Shown here piece by piece: positions 30,402 to 35,673 of a stretch of 35,673 nucleotides of DNA (the stretch's first letter is position 1; every line of letters begins with the position of its first letter). Source of the stretch: Lachnospiraceae bacterium. GTDB taxonomy: Bacteria > Bacillota > Clostridia > Lachnospirales > Lachnospiraceae. The notes beneath the pieces are model-generated. The model was not told the DNA's origin. It made no database searches and saw nothing but the letters and a program-made list of their open reading frames with translations. Location of the stretch: the NCBI GenBank assembly GCA_017634355.1, contig JAGBNO010000006.1, forward strand, positions 1 through 35,673. Direction: 5' to 3'. The position numbers were made by a program, and so were the translations under genes.

Positions 30402-32765
30402 TCACATGATCATTTCACACATTTTATCAATACGCTCTATTCCTGAATTCTTCTTTAATACCTTCTTCCATATAAGAAGGAGTGCCGACAGTATGCCTAT
30501 AAGCCCGCCCGCATAGTTAAACCAGGGCTGACTGAATGAGACACTTACAGTTCCGCCGCCCTTTTCCTCCGGGAGCAGCACTTTCAGGGTGCCTATCTCG
30601 CTCTCAGCTATGGGAAAGTGTTTTCCATTCCCGTCCACTGCCCTATATCCATAATAATACAGCAGTGGCAGCCTTATCCAACCGTCACCCTCGAAGGACT
30701 TTTCATAAGAGAGCGCGATATGCGTGCCATTTTTCACGAAATCCTTTAGCTCTATGCCTTCTGCGGCAAGGGGCGCGCTGTCAGCTTCCATATCCGCTAC
30801 ATCAGTAAAATTATGCGGGACATAGTCCACATTGGCATCGTCATTTAAGCCCCCCGTCACCATGGTCAGGGCAGAGTCGTTAGTCTCCTTTTTTATGAAA
30901 ATATCTATTTCAGGAACAAGGCATAGAAAGGCAAGTGCCAGAAGAGCTACGCCAAGTATGCTCCCTCCCCCCTTATCCACCCTATTGAGGGGGCTTTTCG
31001 CAGTATCCTCCTGCCCAACCGCATGAAGCCCCACATTCATAAGGGCTGCGGCCGACAGTATGCAGAGTGCCGGCAATGCGGCCGAAAGCAGCCTCCATGG
31101 GTGCTGTATAAGCATCAGCTGCCTATATATTATATCCACTTTTGAGAGCGTTTCATAGGGAAATAGTTCTGTAGAGCTTATTATGCACACGACTGCCAGC
31201 GCAAAAAGCGATTTAAGGTATTTATGCCTAAGGCTCTTTTCCTTTCTCAATACTATAAGGGTAAGCGCAAGCACAATGCAGCATAGCCCCACTACCCCAA
31301 GCCCCGGCCTCAATTCCGGTTTTTCAGCCGCCGCCCAAGGGTCGCTGTCCTGCCTGGGGTATGTGCTGAAAATATTGCCAAGTGACATCACATTCTGTTC
31401 AGGGAGGGACCACCTTATGGTTTCATCCAGCTGCAAGTTCTGTGTCCTATAGTAGAAAAACGGTATGAGAAAGCCCAGGTTTAGGCATACGCTCCAAAGC
31501 ACTGCTTTTACCATGGCTATCAGGGCATCCTTCTGTAATAGCTCTTTTATCATGCAGGCACAGACAAAGACGCATATACCGGCTCCGAAGAGCGACGACA
31601 GCACATGTGCCTCTATGAGCCCGCTCATACCCAGCACGAGGAGCGGCCACTTCTCCTTATCCCCAGCCAATATGCTGTATAGCCCCGCCATGACCAGAGG
31701 GTAGAATATAAGCGCTATGCTCTCCCCCAGAGTCGCCCTGAAATAGAGGTCGGACACCCTATAGGGGGCTATGCAGTAAAGCGATGCGGCCAGCAGGGCA
31801 AGGGCGCTGCCCAGATCTTCCCCCTTATTGGCCGTATCTGCCAGAACATTACCGGAATTGCCAAGAGCGCCATTTTCCCCTCTCAATATGACGCAGACAG
31901 CATAGTACATGGATAAGAATGTGAAAACGCTTATAATGATGAGGGTGAAACGCCAGACCCCTATGGTAGAGATACCAAGGAGCCTCAGCAGCGCCGGTAT
32001 GTATAAAAACAGATTTGGATAAATAGAGCCCATATAGCCATGGTGATTTAGGTCATCCGGATATATCACGGCCGGAAACTGCCCGTCCAGCAACGCATCC
32101 TTTATGCCTTCTATACGCATTAAATGGAAGGTGAGGTCCGTGCCCGATGGCAGTTTCTCTAGGAAAAGCGGGACAGACACGGAAAGCACCATAAAGATCA
32201 GGATAAGCCACCCAGGCCTCCACTTATTCCTCCTATATAGCCACACCGACAATAAGAGGGCCAATATGGCCAGCACGCAAAGGAAAACGCTATCCCAGTA
32301 GAAAAGACCGTTCAGGCACTCCAGTTCTACATGCTTTAGCTCTATGTCCTTATCCCCGCCATAGTAAAAGGCAAAGCAGAAATTCCCATATTCTTTCGAT
32401 GCGCTATATTCTACCGTAGTCCTGAGCTCATCTGCCTTCAAGGGATAGCGCGCAAGCTCATATCCCCCGTCCATGAGCGTGAAATAGGAGTCCTCGCCAC
32501 ACTGGTGGTCCACTTCTATGCTGTAACGCCCTTTTGGCAGCCTTATAGGCTCTGTCAGGACATAGCGGCCGTCCTCCCTGTCTATGTCGCCCCCGTGGAT
32601 AAGCACGGTGCCATTTCCGTAGTCCACCTTTTCCTCGTCTTCCACCTGAAAGTCGCCCATATCCATATAGACCTCATCCTCCACCCTGCTCCTTAAGAAG
32701 CAGAGGGAGATCATTGCCACAACGGCCACAATGATCCAGGCATTTTTATATATAAAATTCTTCAT
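30402..32765 (-). CDS. PTPS-related/YfhO-like GT-C membrane protein with outer N-terminal domain
   Basis: 787 aa. Residues about 9-24 are a membrane anchor; residues about 30-150 form a hydrophilic, probably beta-rich outer domain that the two paralogues do not show; about ten membrane segments follow, then a C-terminal outer domain (about 635-760) and a last segment. GTDLTFHLMRIEG (208-220) is the conserved first outer loop with a likely catalytic Asp, and HGYMGSIYPNLFLYIPALLRLLG is typical of the 6-pyruvoyl-tetrahydropterin-synthase-related membrane family. Such proteins are thought to be GT-C glycosyltransferases using lipid-linked sugars. The C-terminal YYYGYRAVDGNGKHFPI and WFNYAGG recur in both upstream neighbours. 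Confidence 0.72.
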   Translation of the reverse strand: MKNFIYKNAWIIVAVVAMISLCFLRSRVEDEVYMDMGDFQVEDEEKVDYGNGTVLIHGGDIDREDGRYVLTEPIRLPKGRYSIEVDHQCGEDSYFTLMDGGYELARYPLKADELRTTVEYSASKEYGNFCFAFYYGGDKDIELKHVELECLNGLFYWDSVFLCVLAILALLLSVWLYRRNKWRPGWLILIFMVLSVSVPLFLEKLPSGTDLTFHLMRIEGIKDALLDGQFPAVIYPDDLNHHGYMGSIYPNLFLYIPALLRLLGISTIGVWRFTLIIISVFTFLSMYYAVCVILRGENGALGNSGNVLADTANKGEDLGSALALLAASLYCIAPYRVSDLYFRATLGESIALIFYPLVMAGLYSILAGDKEKWPLLVLGMSGLIEAHVLSSLFGAGICVFVCACMIKELLQKDALIAMVKAVLWSVCLNLGFLIPFFYYRTQNLQLDETIRWSLPEQNVMSLGNIFSTYPRQDSDPWAAAEKPELRPGLGVVGLCCIVLALTLIVLRKEKSLRHKYLKSLFALAVVCIISSTELFPYETLSKVDIIYRQLMLIQHPWRLLSAALPALCILSAAALMNVGLHAVGQEDTAKSPLNRVDKGGGSILGVALLALAFLCLVPEIDIFIKKETNDSALTMVTGGLNDDANVDYVPHNFTDVADMEADSAPLAAEGIELKDFVKNGTHIALSYEKSFEGDGWIRLPLLYYYGYRAVDGNGKHFPIAESEIGTLKVLLPEEKGGGTVSVSFSQPWFNYAGGLIGILSALLLIWKKVLKKNSGIERIDKMCEMIM

Positions 32766-32817
32766 AACTTATATTTCTTAAACTCCTTCAATCTGCGAAG
32801 CAGAACTATCATCCACA

Positions 32818-32921
32818 CATAAACGCACTGTTATCTGTAGGCAATTCTGCAACCTCATAGCGGATGTTCCTTCATGTCTCGTCCATAAACACTCTGTAAT
32901 CCGTAGGCGTTTCCGCACCCT
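32818..32921. repeat. Imperfect 66-bp tandem duplication between membrane protein genes
   Basis: Two 38-bp stretches, 32818-32855 and 32884-32921, start with CATAAAC and share CTGT, ATC, GTAGGC, TTC and GCA in register; their offset is 66 nt. The units fill most of the 167-nt gap between the 572-aa and 787-aa membrane protein genes. No gene or clear terminator is seen in the gap. Confidence 0.55.
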
Positions 32922-32932
32922 GCCTGCCTTTT

Positions 32933-34651
32933 TCATTCCTTCTTCAAGGTCCGGACCCGCTTTCCTTGCAGATACCTTTTCAAAGCATAGGCCCCGCAGC
33001 AGAGCGCAGCAATAATAGAAACGGTGGCAGACAGATAGTTAAACCAGGGCTGAGCAAAATGAAGCCTTACACTCCCACCGGCACTGTCTTCGGGAATATC
33101 CACGCTGACTGTCCCAATCTCGCTCTCATTTACATTAAGCCTCTTTCCATTTTGGTCAAAGGCCGTATATCCCCTGTAATAAAGCAGAGGAAAACGGATC
33201 CACTTCCCGCCATCGCTATCTTTAACGCTATATTCAATTTCTGCGCTTGTCCCCTTCTTGGCATAATTCTCTATTTCCACCCCATACGATGCCACAGGCT
33301 CCCTGTCTTCCTTCATTTCCCTTACCATGGGCATGGAATACGGAGCATAGTCTATATTGGAGGTGCTGGCATAATCCACATCTTCCAATCCCAGGGCATC
33401 GTCCTCATTTTCTTTTGAGATAAAGAGATCTATTTCTGGCAGCACCGTAATAAGTGTGAGAAAGATCAGGACGAACGAAATCGTTTTCCCGCGCTTTGCA
33501 AGCCCAAATTCAGCTCTTAATGCAAAAGCCGCAAGGAGGGAGAGCAAGAGCACGGCTATCATAAGAAAACGCCAAGGATGCTGTATTATCCTTATCTGGT
33601 AATAGATGCGCTCCAGTTTCTTTAGGCTCTCCCATGGGAAGCTGTCCGATGCCACATATACAGAGAGAAGGGTAAGTATGAGAAGCCCGGAAGCGAAGCG
33701 GTGAAGAAGCTCATCGCTCCTCACGAAAACTATATAGGCAATCGCAAGGATAAGCGAAAGAAGGCCCACGTAGCCTATTCCCGGCCTTATGTCGGCATGG
33801 TCTAAGGCCGCGGTGGGGTCACTCTTCTGCCTGGGGAAGCTCCCCAGCATATTTCCTATGGAAATGGACACTCCAGCAGGAGAGAAAGTGCGTATCACCT
33901 CGTCGAACTTGAGCTTCTGCCCCTTGTAATAAAAAAAGGGGAGAATAAAACCAAGATTTAAGAGAAGCGATAGCGAAACCGCCTTCGCAAAAGCAAGAAA
34001 ACGTTTTTTTAAAAGAAAGTTCCTAAATAAAACGATTATTAAAAATAGGCATATCCCCGTCGCAAAAACTGCCGTAAGCACGTGGGACTCCAGTATACCT
34101 GTCATTCCCAGGGCCAGTTCCCACCAGCGCCCCTCTTCCCCCATGAGTATGGCATACATGCCGGATAGCACAAATGGCAGGAAAATGAGCGCCAGTATCT
34201 CCCCCAGCGCCCCCCTGTAATAAAGCTCCGCTATCCGTAAGGGTGACAAGGTATAGAGAAAAGCCCCTACGGCCGCCGCCCCTTCGTCCTTCAGTATGCG
34301 TTTCCAGGCAAAAAGGCAGGCCGCAAAGGTAGCCGCATTTGAGCAGAAAGCTACTATCTTCCATATAGCGATCATGGGTATGCCGCAGAGCCGCAGAGCC
34401 GCCGCCGGATAAAGCAAGGTCTCAGGATAAAGAGCCCCCAGATAGCCATGCCCGTACATGGCATTGGGAAATATCACCGCCGGAATCTGCCCTTCCAATA
34501 TTGCATCCGCCACCCCCTGTATGCGCATGAGGTGGAAGCGCATATCTATACCCTCAGGGATTAAGGTCAGAAAGAGCGGCAGCGAGGATATGAATACTGC
34601 AGAAAGCATAAGCAGCGCAGTATACTTATGCAGTCCAAGCCTATCCCTCAT
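32933..34651 (-). CDS. PTPS-related/YfhO-like GT-C membrane protein, paralogue 2
   Basis: 572 aa. It lacks the N-terminal outer domain of the 787-aa protein and starts directly with the first membrane segment. GIDMRFHLMRIQG (34-46) matches the putative catalytic loop, and HGYLGALYPETLLYPAAALRL matches the family motif. SFPWESLKKLERIYYQIRIIQHPWRF and the outer C-terminal domain (NIDYAPYSMP, LLYYRGYTAFDQNGKRL, WFNYLSA) align with both neighbours. The ATG at 34651 overlaps the stop of the third paralogue by 11 nt. Predicted function: glycosyl transfer on the outer membrane face; substrate unknown. Confidence 0.72.
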   Translation of the reverse strand: MRDRLGLHKYTALLMLSAVFISSLPLFLTLIPEGIDMRFHLMRIQGVADAILEGQIPAVIFPNAMYGHGYLGALYPETLLYPAAALRLCGIPMIAIWKIVAFCSNAATFAACLFAWKRILKDEGAAAVGAFLYTLSPLRIAELYYRGALGEILALIFLPFVLSGMYAILMGEEGRWWELALGMTGILESHVLTAVFATGICLFLIIVLFRNFLLKKRFLAFAKAVSLSLLLNLGFILPFFYYKGQKLKFDEVIRTFSPAGVSISIGNMLGSFPRQKSDPTAALDHADIRPGIGYVGLLSLILAIAYIVFVRSDELLHRFASGLLILTLLSVYVASDSFPWESLKKLERIYYQIRIIQHPWRFLMIAVLLLSLLAAFALRAEFGLAKRGKTISFVLIFLTLITVLPEIDLFISKENEDDALGLEDVDYASTSNIDYAPYSMPMVREMKEDREPVASYGVEIENYAKKGTSAEIEYSVKDSDGGKWIRFPLLYYRGYTAFDQNGKRLNVNESEIGTVSVDIPEDSAGGSVRLHFAQPWFNYLSATVSIIAALCCGAYALKRYLQGKRVRTLKKE

Positions 34652-35673
34652 ATATATTCTTTAAGTGCCTATACACTACAAAACCAGCCATAGCTATCCA
34701 AAAGATAAGCGATACTGCCGCCGCCACAGTGAAATACAGCGGCTCCCTATAATAAACCCTTACCCCCAGGTTGTCACTGCTCGCAGGGAGCATGAGCCTT
34801 ATCTGCCCGGCAGGCCCTTTTTCCACATTGAGTTCCCTCCCGTCAGAGAGAAAGGCCCTGTACCCCCTATAAAAAATCAGCGGCACATCGGCAGAAACCT
34901 CTTTATCCGCCCTGTAATTAAAAGAAATCGCAGTATCCACATGTGTATAGCCCTCTATCTCCGCTTCGCTCTCTATTCTCTCAGGCACTATTCCGCTCTC
35001 ATTGTAGCCATGGGGTATGTAGTCATGCGGCATCTCGTCCTGAATGTCAGGCTCAAAGCGGAATACGAAATGCTCATTCTGGAAAAAGGAGTCGGTAAGG
35101 AAAAAAGCCATCATAATGCCAGCTATGGAAATTCCTATGAGCAGCGGCTTTCTGAACTTATTTAATATAGGAAGCCTATACAGGGCTATTATCCCTGAAA
35201 ACAACAGGAAAGTCTGCCCTATCTGCTCGAAGCGGAAGGGGAACTGGAACATCTGCACCACATCGTTAATAAGTTTGAATTTCTGCAGAGTGGCCCAGGG
35301 GAAAATGGTAGTTGACATAAATAAGTAGAACATGGCCACAAGAAACATCCCGTCCCCAAAGCGGTCCAGCTTGTCCTTATCCTTCTTAAAAATAAGGGCA
35401 TATAGGGAGACAGAGGCCATAAGAAGCCCCACTATGCCCACAGAGAGGCTGTCTTCGTTAATTATCCCATGGCCCAGCCCATAGGAGGACTGTATGCCAA
35501 AACCTCTCGTCACCATGAAGAGCTGTGTGGGAAAGGCCGCGGCATAAGAGAAATCCATGGAGGCCATGGTGCCAAAGAGGTTTATGTCCGATTTATAATA
35601 ATAGAGATATGGAACTATGGTAAAGAGGCTCAAAATGAGCGTAAGCCCAGCCGCCTTTAGTATTGGCAGAAAA
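34641..35673 (-). CDS. PTPS-related/YfhO-like GT-C membrane protein, paralogue 3, 5' end beyond window
   Basis: About 343 C-terminal residues are visible; the frame stays open to the right edge (FLPILKAAG upstream of the first in-frame TTG at 35633), so the TTG is not the start. The visible part covers the last membrane segments and the outer domain. SYGLGHGIINED, TIFPWATLQKF, the MFQFPFRFEQIGQ loop, PHDYIPHGYNE and LIFYRGYRAFLSDGREL correspond to the matching stretches in the two downstream paralogues. By alignment about 200 or more N-terminal residues are missing. It is the first of three tandem copies within the window. Confidence 0.72.
   Translation of the reverse strand, partial: FLPILKAAGLTLILSLFTIVPYLYYYKSDINLFGTMASMDFSYAAAFPTQLFMVTRGFGIQSSYGLGHGIINEDSLSVGIVGLLMASVSLYALIFKKDKDKLDRFGDGMFLVAMFYLFMSTTIFPWATLQKFKLINDVVQMFQFPFRFEQIGQTFLLFSGIIALYRLPILNKFRKPLLIGISIAGIMMAFFLTDSFFQNEHFVFRFEPDIQDEMPHDYIPHGYNESGIVPERIESEAEIEGYTHVDTAISFNYRADKEVSADVPLIFYRGYRAFLSDGRELNVEKGPAGQIRLMLPASSDNLGVRVYYREPLYFTVAAAVSLIFWIAMAGFVVYRHLKNIYEG

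Noticed and set aside
1..35673. CRISPR arrays, rRNA, tRNA, transposases, prophage genes
   Set aside because: No regular repeat-spacer series, RNA gene signature, or transposase/integrase-like protein was seen on either strand.

Overview
The window looks like a large surface-glycan biosynthesis region of an anaerobic Bacillota, most likely Lachnospiraceae-like. The grounds are an NlpC/P60-SH3 wall hydrolase with a GS-rich linker, a lipoprotein signal ending in a lipobox Cys, frequent AGG/ATA codons, strong AGGAGG-type ribosome binding sites with several TTG starts, and family types (CotH, TupA-like ATP-grasp, AAA-PDDEXK, PTPS-related membrane proteins) typical of that group. No search was possible, so the taxon is an inference. 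All genes but one lie on the minus strand, so transcription runs from high to low coordinates.

Left block (about 1-11,500). A promoter near 11,458-11,486 (minus) appears to drive an unannotated-size 59-aa gene, then tviB-like, neuB, a GT39-type membrane transferase, neuC, neuA, tviC-like and cotH, with several overlaps and embedded ribosome binding sites. TviB plus TviC would make UDP-GlcNAcA and UDP-GalNAcA (the Vi-antigen precursor route), and NeuC-NeuB-NeuA would make a CMP-nonulosonate (CMP-Neu5Ac unless 4,6-dehydratase and aminotransferase genes exist elsewhere). A 156-bp palindromic element sits between neuC and neuA, with a half copy near 20.8 kb. At the left edge is a separate wall hydrolase gene with WalR-like boxes and a consensus-like promoter.

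Centre (11,500-23,100). The only plus-strand gene (11,728-13,155), a GT-B-like capsule-type transferase with a near-consensus promoter, converges on a minus-strand group holding a radical SAM enzyme, one ATPgrasp_ST protein, two TupA-like ATP-grasp proteins, an SsuABC/NMT1-type ABC importer, a GldA-like dehydrogenase, a second ATPgrasp_ST protein and a GT2. My leading hypothesis is that this group imports or makes a small amine or sulfonate and ligates it to carboxylates of the acidic glycan made by the left block.

Right block (23,100-35,673). It has a second GT39 paralogue, a GtrII-like glucosyltransferase, an AAA-PDDEXK protein, a HipA-like kinase with a small overlapping partner, a GT2, and three tandem paralogous PTPS-related/YfhO-like membrane proteins, the last cut by the window edge. 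The kinase pair is read through from the GT2 gene and has no recognisable HTH antitoxin, which is the most unusual non-glycan content here. I see no rRNA, tRNA, CRISPR array, transposase or phage gene.
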